From the NCBI GenBank assembly GCA_017408325.1, contig JAFQUW010000160.1, positions 1-8,047 on the forward strand: a stretch of 8,047 nt of DNA, given 5' to 3'. Both the position numbers and the translations under genes were made by a program. Source of the DNA: Clostridia bacterium (lineage in GTDB: Bacteria; Bacillota; Clostridia; Oscillospirales; SIG627). Numbering within the stretch: the first letter of the stretch is position 1; each line of letters opens with the position of its first letter. This document shows, piece by piece, positions 1 through 8,047 of the stretch. Below the pieces are notes generated by a model. The model was given only the letters and a program-made list of their open reading frames with translations. It had not been told where the DNA came from and made no database searches.

Positions 1-1843
1 CGTAGAGACGGTACCAGGTCACGAAGACCAAAAGCGTCCAGAGCTTTCGATAATTGTCCGCCTTGCCGTCGCGGTGGTCGTCGAGCAGTTTCAGGCAATA
101 GTCGCGGTCAACAAAGGCATCCGCGGTGGAATTCTCAAAGATCTCACGCGCAAAGCCGTACAGTTCCTCGCCGCGCAACCATTTGCGCACCGGCACGGGA
201 TAGCCGAGCTTCGGACGCAGCACCGTCGCCTCGTCCACCATGTCGCGAAACGCCTCGCGCAGGATGTATTTCGTCGTGTGATGGGAGAGTTTGTCGGAAT
301 CGGTGAGGGTGCGCGCGACGTCAAAGACCTCGCGGTCGAGGAAAGGCACGCGGATCTCGAGCGAATGCGCCATGGCGAGGCGGTCGGACTTGACGAGAAT
401 GTCGCCGCGCAGCCAGGTGTAAAGATCGACGTACTGCATCTGCGCCATCGGGGAGAGCGACTTCGCCGCGTCGTAGATCTCACGAGTGGCGTCGAAGAAC
501 TTGCGATCCTCCGAATAGGTCTTCAAGAAGGACTGTTTCTCCTTCTCCCCGAAAATGAAGGCGTTTCCGACGTAGCGTTCCGAAAGCGGCGTGATACCGC
601 GCAAAAGCAGATTCTTGCCCTTGAATCCGTCGGGCAGAGCGTGCGCGACGGCGGCAAGGAAGCGTTTCAGGAAATTCGGCAAGGCGTAGATGCGGCTGGA
701 AAAACGACTCTCGTCGTAAACGCGGTAACCGCCGAAGAGTTCGTCGCTTCCCTCTCCGGAAAGCACGACCTTCAAGTCCTGCGCCGCGCGCTCGCATATG
801 AGGTAGATGGCGACCGTCGAGGGGTCCGCCACGGGAAAATCAAGGTGCCAGACGACCTTCTCAAAGGCGCGTTTGAAATCTTCGGGGCCCGCGATGAGGT
901 TGATGTGCTCCACGTCGAGGTGGCGCGCGATGGCGTCCGCCTCCGTCACCTCGCTGTACTCTTTTTCGCCAAAGGCAACGGTATACGCCTTGATGCCCGG
1001 GGAGAGCTTGGAGGCGACCGAGGTGATGATCGCGGAGTCGATGCCGCTGGAGAGGAAGCTGCCCACGGGGACGTCGGCGAGCATATGGCTCTTGACGCTC
1101 TCACAGACGACCTCTCTGACCGCCTGCTTCTTCGTCTCGAAATCCGTCTTGGTGTCCGGGGTGAACATCGGGTCGAAATAACGGGTGACGACCGGTTCCT
1201 CTCCCGGGTGGCAGACAAGGTAGCTTGCCGGAGGCACGTTCTCGATCGAATCGGTGAGCGTGGCGTTTCCGGGGATATACTGGAAGGTGAAATACTGCTG
1301 GAGTTTTTCTTCGTTGACGCCGAAGCCCTCGAAATCTTCTTCCGAGAAGAACGCCTTCGCCTCGCTGGCAAAACTCAGTCCCTCTTTCGTGCGGCGCAGG
1401 TACAAGGGCTTGATGCCGAAGCGGTCACGGGCCAGAAGAAGCTCTTTTTTCTCACGGTCGTAGAATGCAATCGCATACATCCCGCGCAGACGGGAGACAA
1501 AGGACGCGCCCTCGCGCTGATAGAGGCGCAACATCACTTCGATCTCGCTGTTGGTCTCAAACGTGACGCCCGCCGCCTTCAACTCCTCTTGCAAGGTGAG
1601 GTAATTGTAGATCTCTCCGTTGAAGACGCCGCCGAACGCGCCGCCGTCAATGGAAAAAGGCTGCTTTCCGCCCTCCAGGTCAATGATCGACAGTCGGCGA
1701 AACGCCGCGGTGAAATGTCCGCGAAGCAGTGTGCTGTCGCTGTCCGGCCCGCGGAAGGTGATCTTCTCCCCCATCGTTCGGGCAAGCGTTTCCTCCGCTC
1801 CGGTCAGTTCTCGGTCATAAAACAGTCCGCAAAATCCGCACAT
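1..1843 (-). CDS. asnB: Asparagine synthetase (glutamine-hydrolysing), AsnB family, C-terminus cut by window edge
   Basis: Makes asparagine from aspartate, ATP and glutamine-derived ammonia in the cytoplasm. I translated 614 residues from the ATG at 1843 with no stop before base 1; known AsnB proteins are roughly 610-640 residues, so only a short tail should be missing. The start is fixed by Cys2, which becomes the N-terminal nucleophile of the class II glutaminase domain (MCGFCGLF). That domain also shows RGPD (31-34) and NGEIYN (75-80). The synthetase domain has the PP-loop SSGIDS (265-270; the commoner form is SGGxDS), GEGSDELFGGY (363-373) and KSDRLAMAHSLEIRVPFLD beginning at 485. Both active sites therefore look intact. 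It is the last visible gene of the secA unit, 13 bases after the preceding stop, with Shine-Dalgarno GAGGAG (1853-1858) overlapping that stop codon. No promoter or terminator separates them. The family is certain; specificity for asparagine rather than another amidotransfer substrate is very likely from the intact architecture. Confidence 0.96.
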   Translation of the reverse strand, partial: MCGFCGLFYDRELTGAEETLARTMGEKITFRGPDSDSTLLRGHFTAAFRRLSIIDLEGGKQPFSIDGGAFGGVFNGEIYNYLTLQEELKAAGVTFETNSEIEVMLRLYQREGASFVSRLRGMYAIAFYDREKKELLLARDRFGIKPLYLRRTKEGLSFASEAKAFFSEEDFEGFGVNEEKLQQYFTFQYIPGNATLTDSIENVPPASYLVCHPGEEPVVTRYFDPMFTPDTKTDFETKKQAVREVVCESVKSHMLADVPVGSFLSSGIDSAIITSVASKLSPGIKAYTVAFGEKEYSEVTEADAIARHLDVEHINLIAGPEDFKRAFEKVVWHLDFPVADPSTVAIYLICERAAQDLKVVLSGEGSDELFGGYRVYDESRFSSRIYALPNFLKRFLAAVAHALPDGFKGKNLLLRGITPLSERYVGNAFIFGEKEKQSFLKTYSEDRKFFDATREIYDAAKSLSPMAQMQYVDLYTWLRGDILVKSDRLAMAHSLEIRVPFLDREVFDVARTLTDSDKLSHHTTKYILREAFRDMVDEATVLRPKLGYPVPVRKWLRGEELYGFAREIFENSTADAFVDRDYCLKLLDDHRDGKADNYRKLWTLLVFVTWYRLY

Positions 1844-1856
1844 CGGTTTTTACTCC

Positions 1857-3155
1857 TCAATTGAATTTCCATTCAGCCTCTTTTCGGAAGGCCGAATCCA
1901 TCCGCCAGGTAAAGACCACGTAAACGATGCCGGCAAGCACGGCAAACAGCGAGATCGCCTCCGTGATGTCGGTCACGCCGGGTCCCTTGGGCAAAACGTA
2001 GTGGTACGCGCCGAGCGCGGCGGAGGCAAGTGCACACACAGCGGCAGCGGAGCGCGAGGAAGACAGGTCGATCCCCGTTTCAGTTCTGACCACGTGAAGG
2101 ATCGCGCGCGCCGCCGCAAAGAAGGCGAAAACGACAAAGACCGCCTGCACAACGCCGAACACGACGGTGAAAGGCTTCGTATGAAACGTGACGCCGACGA
2201 GCGTATCCTGCGAATAAAACACGCGGTAGAAAAAGGCCGCCGCCGTGGCAAGAAAGCCCACGGCACAGAAGGCGAGTTCCCCCTTCTTGGGCGCACGGTA
2301 TTCGCGCAGACGGTACAAGATCACGAAGCAGAGCACGAAGACCGCAGGCGACGGAAGCACGCTCACGTAATCAAAATAATAGTCGCAGGAAAAGAGCGCG
2401 AGCACCGTCAGCGTTGCAAGCGCGCCCGAAAGGTCGAAGCGCAGTTTCAGACGGTTTCCGCCCTCCTCGGCGACCTTTGCCGCCGAGAGCACGCGGGCAA
2501 GATACCCTTCCTCCGCGCGCACGCGTTTGACGTAGCGGGAAAGCCTCACGAAGACGACGACGGCAAACACAAAAACGGCGACGAAAAGCGCCGCGTACGC
2601 CGTCCATTTTGCAAACAGGAAGGACGCGGCCGCTCGCTCACTGCCGGGATTGTACTCCAGAGTCGAGTCGGGGGAAAAGAGCGTGAGCAGATCGGGAAGC
2701 GCCGAAGAGAGGTTCTTCACAAACACGAAGATCGACAGAAGCGAAAACGCGGGGTCGAGGTGCGGCAGAGCCTCCTTGCTGTCACAGCGCACGGAGAGGT
2801 AGTTGAAGCTCTCCGTGAGATTTTTCACAAGCGACAGTTCCAGCATCGCGCTCACCGCGGCAAAGACGAAGGACAGCAGCATCGCCGTGTTTCCTCCGTC
2901 GTAGACGCTCGAGGAGAAAAAGACGGGAGAGAGCACGAGTCGCGCGGCGGAAAGCAGGGCGAACAGGCGCACCTCTCGACGGGCAGACTGGATGCGCGCG
3001 TCGAGAAACAGAAGCGGACGGAACGCCGAAAACAGAATGATACAGCCGATGAAATCCGGCAGGACGTCCACGAAGGAAAAGAGCGGATTGAGAAGAAAGA
3101 CGAAGCCCAAAAGCAGTCTTTGAAAGCTCTTTTTCAAAACTTGCGTTTCTTGCAT
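1857..3155 (-). CDS. Multi-pass membrane protein of unknown function, apparent two-unit form
   Basis: I do not recognise a named family. The 432-residue product is very hydrophobic, with likely membrane segments near residues 12-30, 32-50, 64-82, 88-110, 136-160, 180-206, 244-262, 268-284, 294-312, 328-352, 368-386 and 398-416. A charged, probably cytoplasmic, linker lies at about 207-240. Its start resembles the preceding membrane gene: GFVFLLNPLFSF followed by DVLPDFIG (30-37). The second half carries a looser echo, FDYVSVLPSPAVFVLCFVIL (261-280), so the protein may be an internal duplication of a roughly 200-residue unit. The ATG at 3155 is supported by AAGGGG at 3161-3166, which overlaps the upstream stop codon with 5 bases to the start. 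It lies in the same unit as secA, nine bases after the upstream gene and 13 bases before asnB. No enzymatic residues were identified; a transport, sensing or structural role cannot be told apart. Confidence 0.9.
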   Translation of the reverse strand: MQETQVLKKSFQRLLLGFVFLLNPLFSFVDVLPDFIGCIILFSAFRPLLFLDARIQSARREVRLFALLSAARLVLSPVFFSSSVYDGGNTAMLLSFVFAAVSAMLELSLVKNLTESFNYLSVRCDSKEALPHLDPAFSLLSIFVFVKNLSSALPDLLTLFSPDSTLEYNPGSERAAASFLFAKWTAYAALFVAVFVFAVVVFVRLSRYVKRVRAEEGYLARVLSAAKVAEEGGNRLKLRFDLSGALATLTVLALFSCDYYFDYVSVLPSPAVFVLCFVILYRLREYRAPKKGELAFCAVGFLATAAAFFYRVFYSQDTLVGVTFHTKPFTVVFGVVQAVFVVFAFFAAARAILHVVRTETGIDLSSSRSAAAVCALASAALGAYHYVLPKGPGVTDITEAISLFAVLAGIVYVVFTWRMDSAFRKEAEWKFN

Positions 3156-3164
3156 AGCTTCCCC

Positions 3165-3728
3165 TTACTCCGCGGTGATCTCGCGGAACATCTTGAAGAT
3201 CGTAAAGGCGTTCAAGAGCAGATAGACCATCGTGCTAAACGCGCTGACGAGCATACAGTAGCCCTGCATTTCGGGTGCAAAAGCGAGCACGATGCGCGCA
3301 CCGATGATCCAGAAAAAGCAAAACAGAGTCAAAATGAAGTTGCTTTTGAGTCTCACACAGAGCGTCTTTTGATCGCCGCACTCCTCGGCGATCTCGCGCA
3401 GACCGAAGATGAGGTAGTAGTGGAACAAGAATTTGATGACCACCTCAAGATACGGATAGACGGAGGTGTAAAAGCCGTCGGCAAAGAGCACGCGCCACAC
3501 GCAAAGCCCGTGGAGAAGCGAAAAGAGGGCGGGCAGGATCATCACCGCGGCAATGTATTTTGCCACGACGAGTTTTTTCGAATAGCACGAGGCAAACAAC
3601 AGTCCGACAAAGAGCAGCACCCAGCCGAAGACGTCGGGTAGCATGTCAAAGCGCATCTCGGTGTTCGGCACACCGAGGGTGAAGTCACAGAAGAAGAAAT
3701 AGCCGAAGAGAAGAAATCCGAATCCCAT
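3165..3728 (-). CDS. Small multi-pass membrane protein of unknown function
   Basis: A 187-residue hydrophobic protein with about six likely membrane segments (near 2-18, 30-48, 56-78, 92-112, 130-150 and 155-178) and few charges outside short loops. Residues 28-35 (DMLPDVFG) match the pattern D-x-LPD-x-x-G seen at the same relative position in the next gene, and the preceding segment GFGFLLFGYFFF resembles that gene's GFVFLLNPLFSF, so the two are probably paralogues. I do not recognise a named family. The frame extends upstream to an ATG at 3761, inside secA, but the ATG at 3728 is preferred. It lies 2 bases after the secA stop, begins directly with the membrane segment, and has AAGGA at 3737-3741 with an 8-base spacer. 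That binding site sits within the last secA codons, suggesting translation coupled to secA. Function is unknown. Confidence 0.9.
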   Translation of the reverse strand: MGFGFLLFGYFFFCDFTLGVPNTEMRFDMLPDVFGWVLLFVGLLFASCYSKKLVVAKYIAAVMILPALFSLLHGLCVWRVLFADGFYTSVYPYLEVVIKFLFHYYLIFGLREIAEECGDQKTLCVRLKSNFILTLFCFFWIIGARIVLAFAPEMQGYCMLVSAFSTMVYLLLNAFTIFKMFREITAE

Positions 3729-3730
3729 CG

Positions 3731-6454
<2,724 letters not shown>

Positions 6455-6458
6455 AGTT

Positions 6459-6463
6459 TCCTT
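6459..6463 (-). promoter_or_regulatory. Ribosome binding site deciding the secA start
   Basis: On the minus strand this reads AAGGA, four bases before the ATG at 6454. The upstream in-frame ATG at 6499 has no comparable site, so this motif, together with the SecA N-terminal similarity, decides the start. Confidence 0.8.
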
Positions 6464-6481
6464 CTGTTTTCCGTATTTTTG

Positions 6482-6497
6482 GACGCGCGTGCGCGTC
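6482..6497 (-). promoter_or_regulatory. GC-rich hairpin in the secA 5' leader
   Basis: The minus strand reads GACGCG-CACG-CGCGTC, a perfect 6-bp stem with a 4-base loop, between the predicted secA transcription start (about 6511) and the ribosome binding site. No T-run follows it, so it is not an intrinsic terminator. It could protect the 5' end of the mRNA or bind a regulator; function is not known. Confidence 0.5.
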
Positions 6498-6517
6498 ATT
6501 GTTTACAAAGTTAATAT

Positions 6518-6546
6518 ATTATACCTTATATCGCCAAAAAAAACAA
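6518..6546 (-). promoter_or_regulatory. secA operon promoter (sigma-A type)
   Basis: On the minus strand, a perfect -10 TATAAT (6518-6523) lies 17 bases downstream of a weak -35 TTGTTT (6541-6546). Part of the spacer is a T8 tract. The predicted start near 6511 gives a leader of about 57 bases before secA. The promoter sits downstream of the lipoprotein terminator, so it likely drives secA, both membrane genes and asnB. Confidence 0.75.
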
Positions 6547-6583
6547 GAAGAATCTGTGAACATTTGAAACGCAAAAAACACAG

Positions 6584-6612
6584 AAAAACGGGTGCCCGAA
6601 AACGGACACCCG
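6584..6612 (-). terminator. Intrinsic terminator of the lipoprotein gene
   Basis: On the minus strand CGGGTGTCCG-TTTT-CGGGCACCCG forms a 10-bp stem (6603-6612 with 6589-6598, one G-U pair) with a TTTT loop, followed directly by TTTTT (6584-6588). It starts about 20 bases after the lipoprotein stop codon and ends before the secA promoter. The opposite strand lacks an adjacent T-run, so it works for leftward transcription only. Confidence 0.93.
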
Positions 6613-6631
6613 AGCGGCTTTTTCTCCGGTT

Positions 6632-7723
6632 TTAAGAAGCGACTTCGATCGTCGTGACCGTCTCTCCTCCGTGGTCGTCGTAAGCCGATCCGTCGTCGTA
6701 TTGACCGACGACGAGATACTTCGCGGAAAGGGTGGCACAGACGGATTTGTTGATCTGAAGATCGGCCAGTTCGTAGTGCTTGACGCGCTTGCCGTTTTCA
6801 AAGTCGAGCAGGTCGAGGTATCCCCCGATCCCGTCCGTTTCGGCGAGGTATCCGACGAGGTGCGTCCCCTTGAAATTGACCGTGACCGCGGCATATTCCT
6901 GCCCTGCCGCAACAGAGATCTCACGCTTCTCTCCGGTGGCGAAATCGATCAGAGAATAGGTCACTTTTCCGTCTTCGGCCGAGGAGGAAAACAGGGCGCG
7001 GCTGCTGCCCGGAATGCGTTGGAGTTCCCGATAGGAAATCGGGGTCTTTCCGAGCTCCTCGGGCAGATAACCGATGCCGAAAAAGGCGTAGCCCGTCTCC
7101 CCGTCGACGTCGTAGGTGTAGTACAGTCTCTCGCCGTCCTCGCTGACGCCGAGAAGCGAATCAAAACCGCGGATCTTATCGGTTGCCATCACGACGCGCT
7201 CCGTGACGGAAAGGGAGGTATATTTCTCGTCAAACTCCAGATCCGCCGTCAAAATCAGCCCGTCGTTCACATAATAAAATCCGCCGTCCGCGCCGAGAAT
7301 GATGTCGGTAAAACGCATCTTCCCGTGCAGCTCGAAATCATTGGCGCGACCCTCCTCCAGAGAAAGCAAAAAGAGCTTGTCGTCGGCAAAAACCGCCGCC
7401 TTCTCGTCACCGAGATCGAACACCGCGGAAGGGGTGGAGGAGCAGGTGAAGATCTCCTCGTTGGAGATGAGGTTCGGGAGCATAAAATAGCCGCCCATAT
7501 AGCCGTTTTTCGTCTTGGAGATATAGGCGATTCCGCTCTCCGTCGGGTAATATTTCGTTTCGGGTTCCTTCTGTCCCTCGTAGGCGGAAATGCGAAAGAG
7601 CGGTGCGAGCATATCCGCCTCCACCTCCACCGTCTCACCCGTCGGATCCGTGATGCCCTGCGTGCAGGAGACGGAGAAGACGAGGGTGGCGAGCGCGAGA
7701 ACAAGGATCAGCAATCTTTTCAT
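6632..7723 (-). CDS. Putative lipoprotein of unknown function, possibly beta-propeller-like
   Basis: The 363-residue product begins with a typical export signal (MKRLLILVLALATLVF) ending at Cys20 in the context SVSC, so it is probably lipid-anchored to the outside of the cytoplasmic membrane. The lipobox is imperfect: Ser at -3 where Leu is usual. The rest is soluble and beta-rich, with repeated short segments of the type SEDGERLYYTYDVDGETG (194-211), LIDFATGEKREI (258-269) and LLDFENGKRVKHYEL (305-319). These resemble strands and turns of WD/YWTN-type beta-propeller blades, but no family motif is diagnostic. The ATG at 7723 is supported by GGAGG at 7730-7734 with a 6-base spacer. It has its own promoter and terminator, so it is a single-gene unit between secA and the divergent oxidoreductase gene. 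An extracytoplasmic sensor, binding or structural role is possible, but nothing in the context selects one. Confidence 0.9.
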   Translation of the reverse strand: MKRLLILVLALATLVFSVSCTQGITDPTGETVEVEADMLAPLFRISAYEGQKEPETKYYPTESGIAYISKTKNGYMGGYFMLPNLISNEEIFTCSSTPSAVFDLGDEKAAVFADDKLFLLSLEEGRANDFELHGKMRFTDIILGADGGFYYVNDGLILTADLEFDEKYTSLSVTERVVMATDKIRGFDSLLGVSEDGERLYYTYDVDGETGYAFFGIGYLPEELGKTPISYRELQRIPGSSRALFSSSAEDGKVTYSLIDFATGEKREISVAAGQEYAAVTVNFKGTHLVGYLAETDGIGGYLDLLDFENGKRVKHYELADLQINKSVCATLSAKYLVVGQYDDGSAYDDHGGETVTTIEVAS

Positions 7724-7729
7724 AAAAAG

Positions 7730-7734
7730 CCTCC
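7730..7734 (-). promoter_or_regulatory. Ribosome binding site of the lipoprotein gene
   Basis: On the minus strand this reads GGAGG with a 6-base spacer to the ATG at 7723, close to an ideal Shine-Dalgarno arrangement. It supports this start and a very short leader of about 20 bases. Confidence 0.85.
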
Positions 7735-7749
7735 GTTCGTGGTGCTCCC

Positions 7750-7758
7750 ATTATACCA
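7750..7758 (-). promoter_or_regulatory. Lipoprotein gene promoter, extended -10
   Basis: The minus strand reads TGG followed by TATAAT (-10 at 7750-7755, TGn extension at 7756-7758). A -35 is not clear: the expected place is filled by a T8 tract (7770-7777). The extended -10 could compensate. Predicted start is near 7743, about 20 bases before the ATG. A 5-bp inverted repeat, GTGGT/ACCAC (7739-7759), spans the -10 and start region. Confidence 0.75.
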
Positions 7759-7839
7759 CAAACCGAGGCAAAAAAAAGAGTTTTACGCAGAATTTACAAA
7801 ATTTCTCCCTTCTTTTCGTTTTTTTCCTCAAAATTTATA

Positions 7840-7868
7840 TTTACACGCGCGAAAAAAAGTGATATGAT
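7840..7868 (+). promoter_or_regulatory. Promoter of the pyruvate:ferredoxin oxidoreductase gene
   Basis: TTTACA (7840-7845) and TATGAT (7863-7868) are each one base from the sigma-A consensus and are exactly 17 bases apart. The sequence upstream (about 7770-7840) is rich in A and T runs and could act as an UP element. Predicted start near 7875 leaves a leader of about 78 bases. It is divergent from the lipoprotein promoter, with about 80 bases between the two -10 elements. Confidence 0.82.
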
Positions 7869-7882
7869 AGACTTCGTAAATA

Positions 7883-7937
7883 AGGCTAACCGATGTCTAC
7901 GGCGAGGACATCGGTCTTCGCACGCCTACTCTCGCCG
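7883..7937 (+). ncRNA. Candidate pseudoknotted leader RNA (possible riboswitch) upstream of the oxidoreductase gene
   Basis: ACCGATGTC (7889-7897) pairs perfectly with GACATCGGT (7907-7915) in a 9-bp stem. The 9-base loop contains CGGCGAG (7900-7906), a perfect complement of CTCGCCG (7931-7937). Together they form an H-type pseudoknot with loop lengths of 2, 0 and 15 bases, which are sterically favourable. An optional 4-bp helix AGGC/GCCT (7883-7886 with 7924-7927) could enclose the hairpin. The 3' strand of the pseudoknot ends 5 bases before the GGAG ribosome binding site, where it could affect ribosome access. I do not recognise a known riboswitch consensus, including the thiamine pyrophosphate one. 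The pairing is seen directly; a regulatory role is inferred. Confidence 0.6.
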
Positions 7938-7942
7938 GGAAC

Positions 7943-7946
7943 GGAG
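7943..7946 (+). promoter_or_regulatory. Ribosome binding site of the oxidoreductase gene
   Basis: GGAG with a 6-base spacer to the ATG at 7953. It lies 5 bases downstream of the predicted pseudoknot. It could also pair weakly with CTCT at 7929-7932, which overlaps the pseudoknot strand, so the two pairings would be mutually exclusive. Confidence 0.8.
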
Positions 7947-7952
7947 ATTAAA

Positions 7953-8047
7953 ATGGCAAGAAAAAAACTGACAATGGATGGCAACACAGCCGCTGCACAC
8001 GTTTCTTACGCGTTCACGGAAGTTGCCGGCATCTACCCCATCACCCC
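7953..8047 (+). CDS. nifJ: Pyruvate:ferredoxin (flavodoxin) oxidoreductase, N-terminus only
   Basis: This enzyme oxidatively decarboxylates pyruvate to acetyl-CoA and CO2 with reduction of ferredoxin, using thiamine diphosphate and iron-sulphur clusters in the cytoplasm. Only 31 complete codons and two further bases are in the window. The peptide MARKKLTMDGNTAAAHVSYA followed by FTEVAGIYPIT is the characteristic start of the single-chain form. The MDGNTAAAHVSYAFTE block and the YPIT motif belong to the pyruvate-binding domain I, where the Thr after YPI contacts substrate in solved structures. A full-length single-chain enzyme is about 1,170-1,200 residues, so nearly all of the gene lies beyond the edge. 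It has its own near-consensus promoter and a structured leader, and is divergent from the lipoprotein gene. The family is very likely despite the short segment; the length and integrity of the gene cannot be judged. Confidence 0.93.
   Translation, partial: MARKKLTMDGNTAAAHVSYAFTEVAGIYPIT

Noticed and set aside
74..1864. Long plus-strand open frame of 596 codons opposite asnB
   Set aside because: asnB on the minus strand has both complete catalytic domains and a good ribosome binding site. The opposite frame has no recognisable domain and is explained by GC-rich third codon positions.
2001..3641. Plus-strand open frame of 546 codons across both membrane genes
   Set aside because: Its product is an extremely charged sequence, the expected complement of hydrophobic codons. 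It spans two genes that have their own start sites and starts internally without a convincing ribosome binding site.
6497..6510. Imperfect palindrome CATTGTTTACAAAG just after the secA start point
   Set aside because: Only five of seven pairs match and no second copy was found; likely chance in AT-rich sequence.
6584..6624. Bidirectional terminator
   Set aside because: On the plus strand the stem is followed by AGCGGC before any T-run, so only the leftward direction is supported.
6671..7867. Plus-strand frame of 398 codons opposite the lipoprotein gene
   Set aside because: It runs through the lipoprotein promoter and into the oxidoreductase promoter, and its product has no signal or domain. 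The minus-strand gene has a signal peptide, promoter, ribosome binding site and terminator.
7875..7952. Thiamine pyrophosphate riboswitch in the oxidoreductase leader
   Set aside because: The enzyme uses this cofactor, but the conserved CTGAGA and ACCTGA-type elements are absent and the leader is too short.

Overview
The window looks like chromosomal DNA from an anaerobic, fairly GC-rich Bacillota, most likely a clostridial (Oscillospirales-like) gut lineage. The basis is a Bacillota-type SecA with a C-terminal zinc motif, purine-rich Shine-Dalgarno sites in front of every gene, sigma-A-type promoters (TATAAT, TATGAT) in short AT-rich gaps, and the start of a pyruvate:ferredoxin oxidoreductase gene, a hallmark of anaerobic metabolism. 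The lineage is inferred from these traits, not from a database match. No mobile element, CRISPR array, tRNA or rRNA was seen.

Layout: bases 1 to about 6550 hold one leftward (minus-strand) transcription unit. It has a promoter at 6518-6546, a short leader with a GC-rich hairpin, secA (6454-3731), a small multi-pass membrane protein (3728-3165), a larger membrane protein that looks like its relative (3155-1857), and glutamine-hydrolysing asparagine synthetase asnB (from 1843, C-terminus cut by the window edge). The gaps are only 2, 9 and 13 bases. Each ribosome binding site lies in or over the end of the previous gene, which suggests one mRNA with coupled translation. Just upstream, a lipoprotein of unknown function (7723-6632) is transcribed in the same direction from its own promoter and ends at a strong intrinsic terminator (6584-6612), so it is insulated from the secA unit.

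At the right edge transcription diverges: a near-consensus promoter (7840-7868) drives the pyruvate:ferredoxin oxidoreductase gene, whose first 31 codons are visible from 7953. Its roughly 78-base leader is the most interesting part of the window. A 9-bp hairpin has a loop of which 7 bases are perfectly complementary to a segment just upstream of the ribosome binding site, giving an ideal H-type pseudoknot. This is a candidate cis-regulatory RNA.

The genes otherwise combine housekeeping functions (protein export, asparagine synthesis, pyruvate oxidation) with three unassigned envelope proteins (two membrane proteins and a lipoprotein). The long plus-strand reading frames opposite these genes are read as composition shadows.
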